Shown in pieces: positions 9,068 through 17,141 of a stretch of 46,515 nt of DNA. Every line of letters begins with the position of its first letter. The first letter of the stretch is position 1. This DNA is from an archaeon. GTDB lineage: Archaea > Micrarchaeota > Micrarchaeia > CAILAH01. The position numbers were made by a program, and so were the translations under genes. A model generated the notes under the pieces. That model searched no databases. It saw nothing but the letters and a program-made list of their open reading frames with translations, and was not told the DNA's origin. The DNA is taken from contig JAJSAH010000015.1 in assembly GCA_024274875.1 (NCBI GenBank), positions 1 to 46,515 of the forward strand. The letters run 5' to 3'.

Positions 9068-9385
9068 TCACCTCGCTACAGATTCAGCTGCTGATTTGGA
9101 ATCAATTCCTAAATTAACTATGTGCAAGGAAATTCCTCTCTCATTCAACGCGCGCTCAAGATTAGGGCCTGCTCTCGTGCAAACAAAATCGGTCACTCCT
9201 TTATCACTGAGAATTTTTGCAACTGAAAAACCTGCGCCTCCGCCTCCAACAGCGAACGGGTTTGATACGACCTCTAACAAAGAAAGGCCTTCTCCAAAAA
9301 TCAAAATGTACGGCGCGCGAGCAGCCAAATCGCTTATTTTGGATTCGGGAAGATCTCCTGAGGATGCTACAGCTATTTTCTTCAT
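9068..9385 (-). CDS. NifX/NifB-type dinitrogenase iron-molybdenum cofactor family protein
   Basis: This 105-residue protein has the MTH1175-like fold used by NifX/NafY-type metal-cluster carriers: KKIAVASSG at the start, a central AGFSVAKILSDKGV, then VTDFVCTRAGPN. No nitrogenase genes are nearby. Members of this family in non-diazotrophs commonly accompany DUF134 and DUF5320 genes, as here, so a metal-cluster binding or sensing role is inferred. An SD (AGAGGTG, 7 nt) precedes ATG 9385, and the gene overlaps the preceding permease gene by ATGA. Confidence 0.83.
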   Translation of the reverse strand: MKKIAVASSGDLPESKISDLAARAPYILIFGEGLSLLEVVSNPFAVGGGGAGFSVAKILSDKGVTDFVCTRAGPNLERALNERGISLHIVNLGIDSKSAAESVAR

Positions 9386-9891
9386 TTTTCATCACCTCTT
9401 AACATTATTCCGCCTACAAATCCGTTTATGGTTGAAAAAAGTATTGTTAATCCGGTCAATAATAAAACATAATTTAAATTAAAATAAGAGATCATTAAAG
9501 GGAGAAGGGGTATTTTTATTGAACGATTGTATAAAAATGCAATAATGTATTTTGAATCAAGACCTTTCGCCTTCAGTTCTGATAATAATGGATACCACAT
9601 ATATATAGGTCCAGAGGAAAGGATGCCTCCTATGATTGCAATAACCCATTTATGCTCGTCTTTCTTCATCAAATCCATAACTGGTTTAACTGGAATTAAG
9701 TTAATGAAGAAAGTGAATGCATAAACGGCCGCAACCAAAGGAATCAACTGGACCAATAAAGATAATGAGTTATTGAGCGAGGCACTAAAAACAGATGGAT
9801 TTGAGGCATATAAGCAAGCATATAAAATAACCAAAATAACGATGAAAATTGTTGTTCCACCTATCTTTCCATACATCTCCAAAACATTCAT
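9382..9891 (-). CDS. Permease half-protein 2 (DUF318/ArsP-like)
   Basis: A 169-residue integral membrane protein with about four to five hydrophobic helices. The conserved loop GGILSSGPIYMWYPLLSEL is followed by FLYNRSIKIPLLPL. The fold resembles one half of permease-family (DUF318, ArsP-like) exporters. ATG 9891 is chosen (GGTG 5 nt upstream); a GTG at 9897 is part of the SD region. It overlaps the stop of the preceding permease half by a few bases, so the two halves are probably made together and assemble as a heterodimer. The substrate is unknown; a metal or metalloid is plausible from the operon. Confidence 0.72.
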   Translation of the reverse strand: MNVLEMYGKIGGTTIFIVILVILYACLYASNPSVFSASLNNSLSLLVQLIPLVAAVYAFTFFINLIPVKPVMDLMKKDEHKWVIAIIGGILSSGPIYMWYPLLSELKAKGLDSKYIIAFLYNRSIKIPLLPLMISYFNLNYVLLLTGLTILFSTINGFVGGIMLRGDEK

Positions 9892-9893
9892 AA

Positions 9894-10322
9894 TCACACC
9901 ATCAAATAAATAATGATTCCTATTAGTATCGCAGATAGAAATGCAAGGGCGTTTCTAACTATTGCAAATCGTTTTCCAAGAATCATAGATTCGGCAGGAA
10001 ATTGCACTATCCCAACAGTAACCCATGAAATTAAGAACGCAGTAACAGCTGCAATGCTCGCGCCTTCTTTTAGAAATTCACCAGATAAGATATAACTTGT
10101 AATTGGATTGCCTGCGAGAACGCTGCCGAATCCCGCCCCAATTACTGAATCAACCAACACATTGCCTGTAAAAAAGAAAGGTATTGCGCCAGTCGAAATC
10201 AAGGATTTTACTAAACCTATAAGAAGCACTATCCCTATAAGTACAGGGAATGTCCTTTTTATGTTTTGCAGGGTTTTTTGGGCGGATTTTATTATAGATG
10301 GCTTAAAAGACCCTTTAACCAT
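9894..10322 (-). CDS. Permease half-protein 1 (DUF318/ArsP-like)
   Basis: A 142-residue membrane protein with four predicted helices. It carries the loop GFGSVLAGNPITSYILSGE, which parallels the SSGPIYMW loop of the next gene, as expected for two inverted or duplicated halves of one transporter. ATG 10322 has GGAGG about 10 nt upstream and lies inside the end of the DUF5320 gene (31-bp overlap). It belongs to the operon from 10528 to 8668. The exact transported species cannot be read from sequence. Confidence 0.72.
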   Translation of the reverse strand: MVKGSFKPSIIKSAQKTLQNIKRTFPVLIGIVLLIGLVKSLISTGAIPFFFTGNVLVDSVIGAGFGSVLAGNPITSYILSGEFLKEGASIAAVTAFLISWVTVGIVQFPAESMILGKRFAIVRNALAFLSAILIGIIIYLMV

Positions 10323-10528
10323 CGCATGCGTTCCTCCATGTACGAGATTTCTTCCTCAATGGCTGCCCTATCAGTAGTTGCTGTTGCGTTAAATCTGTAT
10401 CCTCTTCCTCTCCATCCAAAACCTGGCCCAAAACCTCTTCCGCGCCTAAAACTGCGGGGGCATGAGCCAAACCATCTGCCTGTTCTAGGTCCGTGACCAA
10501 ACGGTCCTGTTCCATCGCCAAAAGGCAT
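10292..10528 (-). CDS. DUF5320 small Gly/Arg/Phe-rich protein
   Basis: A 78-residue protein. The N-terminus MPFGDGTGPFGHGPRTGR is the DUF5320 signature, followed by a Gly/Arg/Phe-rich stretch (RGRGFGPGFGWRGRG). A C-terminal helix (AAIEEEISYMEERMRWLKGLL) suits a coiled coil. There is no export signal. The family is regularly encoded beside NifX-like and DUF134 proteins, as here, and its role is unknown. The start is firm: SD GAGGTGAT with GGTG 5 nt before ATG. It is the first gene of the five-gene operon. Confidence 0.85.
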   Translation of the reverse strand: MPFGDGTGPFGHGPRTGRWFGSCPRSFRRGRGFGPGFGWRGRGYRFNATATTDRAAIEEEISYMEERMRWLKGLLSHL

Positions 10529-10582
10529 ATTATCACCTCTTTTGAATTATAATTCATATTGTTGAATATATATTCATATAAA

Positions 10583-10590
10583 TTTATAAA
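10583..10590 (+). promoter_or_regulatory. TATA box for the thioredoxin-CcdA gene
   Basis: TTTATAAA is centred 27.5 bp before ATG 10614. A second symmetric AT box, AATATATATT (10564-10573), could serve the minus-strand DUF5320 operon, whose leader carries an SD. Confidence 0.5.
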
Positions 10591-10613
10591 TGTTTTGGCT
10601 GAACAAAAAGAGC

Positions 10614-11702
10614 ATGCAAAACAAATATTTTGCGCTCGGCGTGTTATTTCTACTCAGTATATCATATGCAATCAACATAGATTTTTACTATGGAATTGGT
10701 TGCCCGCACTGCGCAGCAACCGAAAAAATATTTGAGAAGCTCGGAGAAGAGTATGAGCTGAACATCACATGGCATGAGGTATATTATGATTCCGCAGAAA
10801 GGCAAAGAATGTTCAAAGAGTATGAAAGGTTTGGGCTTGACCCTATGAAAGGAGGGGTGCCAACTACAATTGTGGATGGAAAAAGCTTTGTGGTTGGGGA
10901 ATTAAAGGAAGAGCATTGGAGGGAGTTATTTGACCTGTGCGAGCAAGGAAAATGCCCTGAGGAGGTAATATCTGAAAAAGACTTTGCCAATAAAGTTGAG
11001 GAGAAGGATACTGCATCAACGCTTACATGGCCTGTGCTCATAGGAGCTGCAATCGTTGATTCAATAAATCCGTGCACAATAGCAATAATGGTGCTCTTGC
11101 TTAGCACAATCATGTATACAAAAGGGAGAAAAGAAACCTTGTCAGCAGGAATCTTGTTTGCTGGAGTTATATTCATAATGTACATACTTTACGGGCTTGG
11201 AATCATTAAGGCGATAACCACGCTTGAGATTACGCATATATTCTATGCAGTAGTCACACTGGGCGCGCTCGCGCTTGCAATAATGGAGTTAAATGCGTAT
11301 TTCAACTATAAGCCAGGATTTTTCGCGGTTGAAATGCCGATGTTCTTAAGGCCATATGCAAGAAAAGTTACTGAAAATGCAACATCCCCTTTTGGAGTGG
11401 TGGCAGCTGCAATGTTTTGCTCGCTGTTCCTCATTCCTTGCTCATCTGGCCCTTATTTAATGGTCCTTGGGATGATTGCAAAAGCAGTTACCTTAAAAAC
11501 GCTCACATACTTAGTTGTGTATAATTTATTCTTTATTGCTCCGATGGTCATAATAACGCTGCTTATATATTTTGGAAGAACGACCGTGGAAAAAATTGGA
11601 GAGGCAAAGGAGAAATACATTAAGCATCTGCACTTAATTTCAGGGATCATACTGCTTGGCCTGTTCTTAATAATGATGAATGAGTTAATAAAATATATTT
11701 AA
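10614..11702 (+). CDS. Thioredoxin-CcdA fusion (DsbD-like thiol-disulfide membrane protein)
   Basis: A 362-residue protein: signal or anchor segment (1-20), an extracytoplasmic thioredoxin/glutaredoxin-like domain with active site CPHC (30-33) and a cis-Pro loop GGVPTTIV, then six or so helices of the CcdA/DsbD transmembrane family. The paired cysteines DSINPCTIA and FLIPCSSGPY are the two membrane redox cysteines. It would move electrons from cytosolic thioredoxin across the membrane to exported proteins. The start at 10614 is preferred to 10590 because TTTATAAA lies 27 bp upstream and it yields a clean signal peptide. It ends in a 4-bp mutual stop with the next gene. Confidence 0.88.
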   Translation: MQNKYFALGVLFLLSISYAINIDFYYGIGCPHCAATEKIFEKLGEEYELNITWHEVYYDSAERQRMFKEYERFGLDPMKGGVPTTIVDGKSFVVGELKEEHWRELFDLCEQGKCPEEVISEKDFANKVEEKDTASTLTWPVLIGAAIVDSINPCTIAIMVLLLSTIMYTKGRKETLSAGILFAGVIFIMYILYGLGIIKAITTLEITHIFYAVVTLGALALAIMELNAYFNYKPGFFAVEMPMFLRPYARKVTENATSPFGVVAAAMFCSLFLIPCSSGPYLMVLGMIAKAVTLKTLTYLVVYNLFFIAPMVIITLLIYFGRTTVEKIGEAKEKYIKHLHLISGIILLGLFLIMMNELIKYI

Positions 11703-12256
11703 TTGGATGAGAGAATTGCCTCTCCGTCCACCACGAGCTCCACTCTGTCCGTTATTCTGAATATTGCAATGCTGCTGTTTGATAGTTTGTAGCAGTTGCT
11801 GTCTGGGGAAATCCCAAAAAACTCGTACAACATTGCCCTGAATACTCCGCCATGCGATACAACGAGTATCCTGTCATCTTCTATGTGCTTAGAGAAAACA
11901 TTCATAAGAAATTTTGAGATGCGGTTCACGAACTCGTAAAATGTTTCCCCTTCTGGAACGCGATCCGAATAAACGATGTTGAGTTTGCTTTTATTAACTC
12001 CTTCATAAAGACCGAAGCATCTCTCAGCAAGCATAGAATCAATAACAACTTTCTGGTTAGAGATAGCATGCGCAGTTTGATAGGCGCGCAGCAAAGGGCT
12101 TGAATATACTTCCGCAAAATTAATGCGAGAAAGTTTGTCCGCAAGCAGTGCAACATCTTTAAAGCCCTTGCATGACAAAGGCACATTCTTGCACCCATGA
12201 ATCTTCTTTTTATGCGACCACTTTGTTGCTCCGTGCCTAACAAACCAAATCTCCAT
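11699..12256 (-). CDS. Histidine phosphatase (phosphoglycerate-mutase-like)
   Basis: This 185-residue protein is of the histidine phosphatase superfamily. The catalytic RHG (FVRHGATKW) lies near residue 6, EVYSSPLLRAYQTA carries the second arginine region, a family acid loop AERCFGLYEG follows, and the second catalytic histidine is in VVSHGGVFRAM. The substrate is not predictable; small archaeal members include broad phosphatases and cofactor-independent phosphoglycerate mutases. ATG 12256 is chosen over TTG 12280: it places RHG at the usual position and lies 26.5 bp from the shared promoter. Confidence 0.85.
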   Translation of the reverse strand: MEIWFVRHGATKWSHKKKIHGCKNVPLSCKGFKDVALLADKLSRINFAEVYSSPLLRAYQTAHAISNQKVVIDSMLAERCFGLYEGVNKSKLNIVYSDRVPEGETFYEFVNRISKFLMNVFSKHIEDDRILVVSHGGVFRAMLYEFFGISPDSNCYKLSNSSIAIFRITDRVELVVDGEAILSSN

Positions 12257-12277
12257 GCTCTCTTTCGAGCGTAAATG

Positions 12278-12287
12278 CAATAAAAGG
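12278..12287. promoter_or_regulatory. Shared TATA-like box, histidine phosphatase/lysS
   Basis: CAATAAAAGG (CCTTTTATTG on the minus strand), centred 12282.5, lies about 26 bp from both ATG 12256 and ATG 12308. It is the least symmetric of the shared boxes. Confidence 0.5.
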
Positions 12288-12307
12288 TTTTCTATGATTA
12301 AATTAGC

Positions 12308-13807
12308 ATGGAAGATTTAAAGAAAATGCACTGGTCAGAGATTATCGCCAAAAGGATTGCTGAAAAAAAAGATGTGCCGTTTGTGGTTGCAGCTGGGATT
12401 ACTCCAAGCGGGCCAGTGCACCCTGGGACGTTGTGCGAATTCCTTTACGCTGACGCAATTGCTAAACAATTAAGTAAATACGGAAATGTTCATTATGTGT
12501 TTATATCTGATGATCTTGATGACCTTGATTCTGTGCCTGAACCGCTGAAAGAGCATAAAGGCGCGATCGAAAAGGAGATTGGAACGCCGCTCGCATACGC
12601 AAAAGACCCTGAAGGATGCCACGAGAGTTTTGCAGAACACTTTATCACTGAGACGCAGAAAATTATGGAGATGTTTGAGGTTTTCCCGGAATTTGTGAGA
12701 GCCAGCAAACTATACCGACAGGGAAAGTATGATGATTATGCTAAGCAGATGTGCGAAAAAAAAGATGCTGTAAAGGAGATTGTTAGGAAAAGCTCGCTCA
12801 AAGAAAGCATGCCTAGCGATTGGTTTCCAATAATACCTATATGCGAAAAATGCATAAACTCTTCAAAAAATGTAGTTATGGAGTATGCTGGCGGGATGTA
12901 TAAATATAAGTGCAACAGATGCGGGCACGAGGGGGAAGACAGGATTGAAAACCATAGGTATAAGTTAAGGTTCCGGCTTGATTGGCCGACAAGGCAGAAA
13001 TTTCTGCATGTTGTTGCAGAAGGCGGAAGCGTTGACCACCACACAAAAGGAGGAACTATAAGCACTTTGATTGCTGTGCATAAGGAGTTTTATGATGAAG
13101 AGCCACCTTACATGTATAAGTTTGGATTTCTAAAATACAAAGGGAAAAAATACAGCAAGAGCAAAGGGATTGGGCACACAGTTAATGAGATGATTGATTT
13201 GCTGCCAATTCCTGTGATTAAGTATGCCTTGCTCAAACCAGATGTTCAGGAAGATAAGGAATTTGTTATCAGTAAGGAAACATTGTTTAAGATGTTGGAT
13301 GATTTTAAGCGGGCATCTGAGATAAAAAAAGATGATGAGAAAGTGTCAAGAGCGGATAGAAAAAGAGCTATTTCATACGAATTGTGCAATGTAAAGAGAG
13401 TCTGGGCGGCCGATCCAAGCGATATGGTTCTGTATTACAACATATACGGCAATTGGGAGAAAGTGAAAGAAAAAACTGGGGATGAATCCGGCGTGGAAAT
13501 GCTAAAAGAGTATATCCAGAAATGGATTGAGAGAGATCTTGTTCCAGATAGGTATATGTTTAATATCTTGCTTGGAAAGTGCGAAGATAAAGTTGTAAAG
13601 TCGTTTGTGGAAAAGCTTGATGAAAATATGGGTGCAGAAGAAGTTCATAATCTTGTGTTTGAGACGGCCAAACAAAATAACATTGAGCCGAAAGAAATGT
13701 TTGCAAGATTGTATATGTGGCTTATAGGAAAAGAAATGGGGCCAAGATTGGGAAAACTTATCTACGCAATAGGGATAGAAAAAGTGAAAAGTTCTATTCT
13801 TGATTAA
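12308..13807 (+). CDS. lysS: Lysyl-tRNA synthetase, class I
   Basis: This 499-residue class I LysRS is the archaeal form, unrelated to the class II enzyme of most bacteria. The HIGH equivalent is in ITPSGPVHPGT (near residue 31) and the KMSKS equivalent is YSKSKG (near 281). A zinc module CEKC ... CNRCG lies near 178-200. The C-terminal helical anticodon-binding region ends with WLIGKEMGPRLGKLI. It charges tRNA-Lys with lysine in the cytosol. Its 3' end overlaps the convergent Nudix gene by 14 bp. Confidence 0.96.
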   Translation: MEDLKKMHWSEIIAKRIAEKKDVPFVVAAGITPSGPVHPGTLCEFLYADAIAKQLSKYGNVHYVFISDDLDDLDSVPEPLKEHKGAIEKEIGTPLAYAKDPEGCHESFAEHFITETQKIMEMFEVFPEFVRASKLYRQGKYDDYAKQMCEKKDAVKEIVRKSSLKESMPSDWFPIIPICEKCINSSKNVVMEYAGGMYKYKCNRCGHEGEDRIENHRYKLRFRLDWPTRQKFLHVVAEGGSVDHHTKGGTISTLIAVHKEFYDEEPPYMYKFGFLKYKGKKYSKSKGIGHTVNEMIDLLPIPVIKYALLKPDVQEDKEFVISKETLFKMLDDFKRASEIKKDDEKVSRADRKRAISYELCNVKRVWAADPSDMVLYYNIYGNWEKVKEKTGDESGVEMLKEYIQKWIERDLVPDRYMFNILLGKCEDKVVKSFVEKLDENMGAEEVHNLVFETAKQNNIEPKEMFARLYMWLIGKEMGPRLGKLIYAIGIEKVKSSILD

Positions 13808-14441
13808 AACATGCTCCGATGGCTTTAAGCGCATACGGATCTATCTTCCCTTCATCGCCCATTTTCATAATCTCTTCCTTTGAAAACCATCCGTGCTCCT
13901 GCGCTTCGTGGTTCAGTTTTACATCATCAGGGTTTTTTGCCCTGCATGCATAATCAAAAAATATGAAATGCCTCTTCTTCCAAAACTCGGGTCCGTGTAT
14001 GAATTCATGCGTGAGCACATGTTTTACATCATACACATCTAAATTTGTCTCCTCCTTAATTTCCCTTATAAGAGCTTGCTCAATCGTCTCGCCCAGCTCA
14101 ATATGACCTCCAGGAACAGTGTATTTGCCATTCCATTTATGAGATTTCATAAGAAAAATGCGGCCTTCAGTATCAAATATGACTGCGCCAGCAGTGGGTT
14201 CTGGAAAGATTTGATGCTCCTTTACAAGAGAGATTGCATCAAGCAGCCCATACGCATAATCAGAACATCCAAACGAAGTAAAATAATCGCCGTTGGCATA
14301 ATAGTGTTTTGCATCTGCGCAATAATGCTCCGCCAATTTATATTGCACAGGGAACATATGTTCAAAGCGCTTTAGCTCTGAAAGATATGATTCAAGCTCT
14401 TTTATGCTTCTTTCTGCCCTTTGTTTTTCGTCAAAAGCCAT
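13794..14441 (-). CDS. DUF357-Nudix hydrolase fusion
   Basis: A 215-residue protein with two domains. Residues 1-78 match DUF357, an archaeal helical domain (AEHYCADAKHYYANGDYF ... CSDYAYGLLDA). Residues 80-210 are a Nudix hydrolase with a complete Nudix box, GHIELGE-TIEQALI-REIKEE-TNL, preceded by GKYTVPG. It would hydrolyse a nucleoside diphosphate derivative; substrate unknown. DUF357 may bring a partner or RNA. ATG 14441 lies 25.5 bp from the shared TATA box, fitting a leaderless mRNA. Confidence 0.88.
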   Translation of the reverse strand: MAFDEKQRAERSIKELESYLSELKRFEHMFPVQYKLAEHYCADAKHYYANGDYFTSFGCSDYAYGLLDAISLVKEHQIFPEPTAGAVIFDTEGRIFLMKSHKWNGKYTVPGGHIELGETIEQALIREIKEETNLDVYDVKHVLTHEFIHGPEFWKKRHFIFFDYACRAKNPDDVKLNHEAQEHGWFSKEEIMKMGDEGKIDPYALKAIGACFNQE

Positions 14442-14462
14442 GCTGCCTTATGGTGTTGCATT

Positions 14463-14470
14463 TTTATAAA
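14463..14470. promoter_or_regulatory. Palindromic shared TATA box, Nudix/prenyl synthase
   Basis: TTTATAAA is a perfect palindrome centred at 14466.5, exactly 25.5 bp from ATG 14441 (minus) and from ATG 14492 (plus). It is the cleanest example of the single-box divergent promoter in this window. Confidence 0.7.
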
Positions 14471-14491
14471 TGTTGAATGCGGAAAATAGCC

Positions 14492-15484
14492 ATGGGGAAT
14501 ATAAAGGAAAGAATAAGCGAAGCTGCAGCCAAAGTGGAAAAATGCATGAGAGAAATCATGCCTGACAAAGAGCCAAAAAGCGTCTATTCGCTTGCATGGG
14601 ATTTCATCGAGAGAGGAGGAAAAAGAATTAGGCCATATTTGCTGCTTTCTTGCATAAGGGCATTTAACGGAAATGAAGAGGATGGGTTGGAGATTGCAGC
14701 TGGCATAGAGATATTTCATAATTTTACGCTTGTGCATGATGATATAGAGGATGCATCTGATATGAGAAGAGGAAAACCGTGCCTGCACATAATTCATGGG
14801 GTGCCTTTGGCAATCAACGCTGGAGACGGAATGTTTGCGCATGTGTTCAAAGCTGTATATGTATCTAAACTGCCTCCAGATAAAAAGTCATCAATAATCG
14901 GAATGATGTCTGATGCATTCATATCTGTTGTTGAAGGGCAGGGATATGAGCTTGAGTGGATACAAAATAACAATTGGAATATTACTGAGGAAATGTACCT
15001 GAAAATGGCTGGAGGAAAAACTGGCGCTCTGATAAAAGCATGTTCGGAGATTGGCGCGTACATCGGCGGAGCAGAGGAAAAAGAGATTGAGGAGATGGGA
15101 AGGTTTGGTTATGAAATTGGGCTGGCGTTTCAAATACAAGATGATGTGCTCAATCTAGTGGGAGAGGAAGAAAAATACAAAAAGGAGATTGGTGGAGATA
15201 TAAGAGAGGGCAAGAGAACGCTTATTGTTATCAACGCGCTGAATAAACTTGAAGGAAATGAAAAGCGCAAATTGATAGATATACTCTCCAAAAAAGAAAA
15301 CACCAAAGATGAAATAAATGACGCAATACAAATGCTCAAATCATGCGGTGCGATAGATTATGCTAAAAAATATGCTCATGAACTTGTAAAGAATGCAAAA
15401 AAAAGATTGGATGCAGTTAAAAACGAGGAGGCAAGAAAAGAGCTGGATTTGCTTGCTGACCTCTTCATAAGGAGAGAGGTATGA
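14492..15484 (+). CDS. Polyprenyl (geranylgeranyl/farnesyl) diphosphate synthase
   Basis: This 330-residue trans-prenyltransferase makes isoprenoid diphosphates for archaeal lipids. GGKRIRP near residue 44, the first aspartate-rich motif LVHDDIED followed by MRRGKP, and the second motif FQIQDDVLN near 211 are all present, with KTGALI between them. Chain length is not certain; the two residues before the first motif (T and L of FTLVHDD) are not bulky aromatics, compatible with C20. The start at 14492 rather than 14477 is chosen from the TATA spacing. It overlaps the flavin reductase gene by ATGA, so the two are co-transcribed with speE. Confidence 0.88.
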   Translation: MGNIKERISEAAAKVEKCMREIMPDKEPKSVYSLAWDFIERGGKRIRPYLLLSCIRAFNGNEEDGLEIAAGIEIFHNFTLVHDDIEDASDMRRGKPCLHIIHGVPLAINAGDGMFAHVFKAVYVSKLPPDKKSSIIGMMSDAFISVVEGQGYELEWIQNNNWNITEEMYLKMAGGKTGALIKACSEIGAYIGGAEEKEIEEMGRFGYEIGLAFQIQDDVLNLVGEEEKYKKEIGGDIREGKRTLIVINALNKLEGNEKRKLIDILSKKENTKDEINDAIQMLKSCGAIDYAKKYAHELVKNAKKRLDAVKNEEARKELDLLADLFIRREV

Positions 15485-16179
15485 TGGCTAAAGAGTACGA
15501 AATGAGAGTGTCAAAAGTTAAGGAATGGTGCGATGGCATAAAATCCATATACCTAGAGTATGTTGGGAAAGAAAAGATGTTGTTTAAATCGGGGCAGTAT
15601 GTATTTCTTAAAACTGTGCTGGAAGGAAGCCCTATCGTAAGAGCATATTCAATTGCTTCAACACCGCATGATGAGCACATAGAAATCCTGTTCAGAGTTG
15701 TTGGAAAATTCACTAATTATCTGAACCAATTGCAACCAGGAGATAAAATCACTATGGTGGGGCCGTTCGGGACATTCAGCATAGATGAAGCGAGACACAA
15801 CAAAGTTGTGTACATAGCTACTGGCACAGGAATAAGCCCGCTGTTGAGCATGTTAAGAACTATGTTCATAGAAAATAAGTGCAATAGATATGAAAAAATT
15901 GTGTTTATATATGGAACTAGGTATAAGAGCATGTTGGTATGCAAAGAGGAATTCAGAGAGATGGAAAAAATATGCGATAATTTTGAGTTTGTTCCTGTGC
16001 TGAGCAGAGAAAAGGAATGGGAAGGCAAAAAAGGGCATGTGCAAGATGTGTTGTCCGAGCACATATTCAAGGATTGCGATTATTTTGTGTGCGGGCTTCC
16101 AGCTATGACTGATGATGTGAAGAGAATGTTGCTGGAGAAGGGGATTCCAGAACAGGATATTCATACAGAGAGATATTAG
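15481..16179 (+). CDS. FAD/NAD(P)-dependent ferredoxin reductase-like protein
   Basis: This 232-residue protein is of the ferredoxin-NADP reductase superfamily. FAD is bound by RAYSIAS (near 54) and GKFTNYLNQLQPGD; NAD(P) is bound by ATGTGISPLLSM (near 112) and the C-terminal CGLPAMTDDV; it ends in an aromatic (ERY). There is no iron-sulfur domain, so electrons go to or from a separate carrier. It lies between a prenyl synthase and spermidine synthase. A reductant for lipid saturation (geranylgeranyl reductase) is one guess, not shown. ATG 15481 follows GGAG by 6 nt; a second ATG directly follows. Confidence 0.85.
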   Translation: MMAKEYEMRVSKVKEWCDGIKSIYLEYVGKEKMLFKSGQYVFLKTVLEGSPIVRAYSIASTPHDEHIEILFRVVGKFTNYLNQLQPGDKITMVGPFGTFSIDEARHNKVVYIATGTGISPLLSMLRTMFIENKCNRYEKIVFIYGTRYKSMLVCKEEFREMEKICDNFEFVPVLSREKEWEGKKGHVQDVLSEHIFKDCDYFVCGLPAMTDDVKRMLLEKGIPEQDIHTERY

Positions 16180-16187
16180 GTGATTTG

Positions 16188-17141
16188 ATGAAATTTGTGT
16201 TTGAAAACCTTGAGAAAAGCTTTGGAACATATATAACTGCATCAAAAATCTTGTATAAAGGAAAAAGCAAATATCAAAATATTTTGCTGTTTGAGAATGA
16301 GAAATATGGAAAAGTGCTCAGGCTTGATAAAGCATTTCAGACGAGCGAATACGATGAGTATATGTATCATGAACCGCTTGTGCAACCAGCAATGTGTTCG
16401 CACCCCAACCCAAAAAATGTTCTTATAATAGGAGGCGGCGATGGGGGGGCTCTTGAGGAAGCGCTTAAGCACAACTGCGTTGAGAAAATCACAATGGTTG
16501 AGCTAGATGAAGATGTTGTTAAAGTCGCAAAGGAACATCTAACAGAAATAAACAAAAACTCTTTTGAAGACGAGAGAGTTAGATTGGTTTTTGGGGATGG
16601 AATTAAATTCATAAGAGAGTGCAATGAGAAATTTGATGTTATAATATTAGACCTGACTGACCCGTATTCTATATCAACATATTTATACACTGACAAATTC
16701 TATGGTGAAATTAAAAGCAGGCTTAATGAAGGGGGCGTGCTTTCAGCGCATGCAGAGATGCCTTTTGTGCTTGATGAGATCCATGTTAGAATCGTGAAAA
16801 CACTAAGGACTGTGTTCAGGCATGTTGGGGTTTTTTATAATTTTGTATCTGTGTATGGCACTATGATGGGGTTTGTTAACTGTTCAGATGCAATAAACCC
16901 AAAAGAGATAAGCGAGAATGAGATAGATGAACGGCTGCGCGAAAGAGGTGTTGGAGACCTAAAAATATATGATGGAAAGATGCATAAAGCATACTTTACG
17001 ATACCTGTGATTATGAGGAAAAAGTTCGATGATGAAAATGTTGATATAATTACTGAAAAAAGCGTGATAAGCGCATACGATGAGCTGAATGAGATAAACA
17101 TAGAAGAGGAGATTAAAAAATCTTTTAATGAATTGAAGTGA
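16188..17141 (+). CDS. speE: Spermidine synthase (polyamine aminopropyltransferase)
   Basis: A 317-residue cytosolic enzyme moving an aminopropyl group from decarboxylated S-adenosylmethionine to a diamine, releasing methylthioadenosine. IIGGGDGG near residue 78 binds the nucleoside; MVELDEDVV binds ribose; DLTDP near 154 corresponds to the catalytic D(S/T)TDP; YHEPLV near 62 is the substrate tyrosine-histidine motif. The C-terminus is about 30 residues longer than typical and charged. ATG 16188 has GGTG 5 nt upstream, and the preceding stop TAG is the start of that SD (TAG GTG). Confidence 0.93.
   Translation: MKFVFENLEKSFGTYITASKILYKGKSKYQNILLFENEKYGKVLRLDKAFQTSEYDEYMYHEPLVQPAMCSHPNPKNVLIIGGGDGGALEEALKHNCVEKITMVELDEDVVKVAKEHLTEINKNSFEDERVRLVFGDGIKFIRECNEKFDVIILDLTDPYSISTYLYTDKFYGEIKSRLNEGGVLSAHAEMPFVLDEIHVRIVKTLRTVFRHVGVFYNFVSVYGTMMGFVNCSDAINPKEISENEIDERLRERGVGDLKIYDGKMHKAYFTIPVIMRKKFDDENVDIITEKSVISAYDELNEINIEEEIKKSFNELK

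Noticed and set aside
10590-10613. Earlier ATG for the thioredoxin-CcdA gene
   Set aside because: It overlaps the TTTATAAA box and adds charged residues before an otherwise clean signal peptide.
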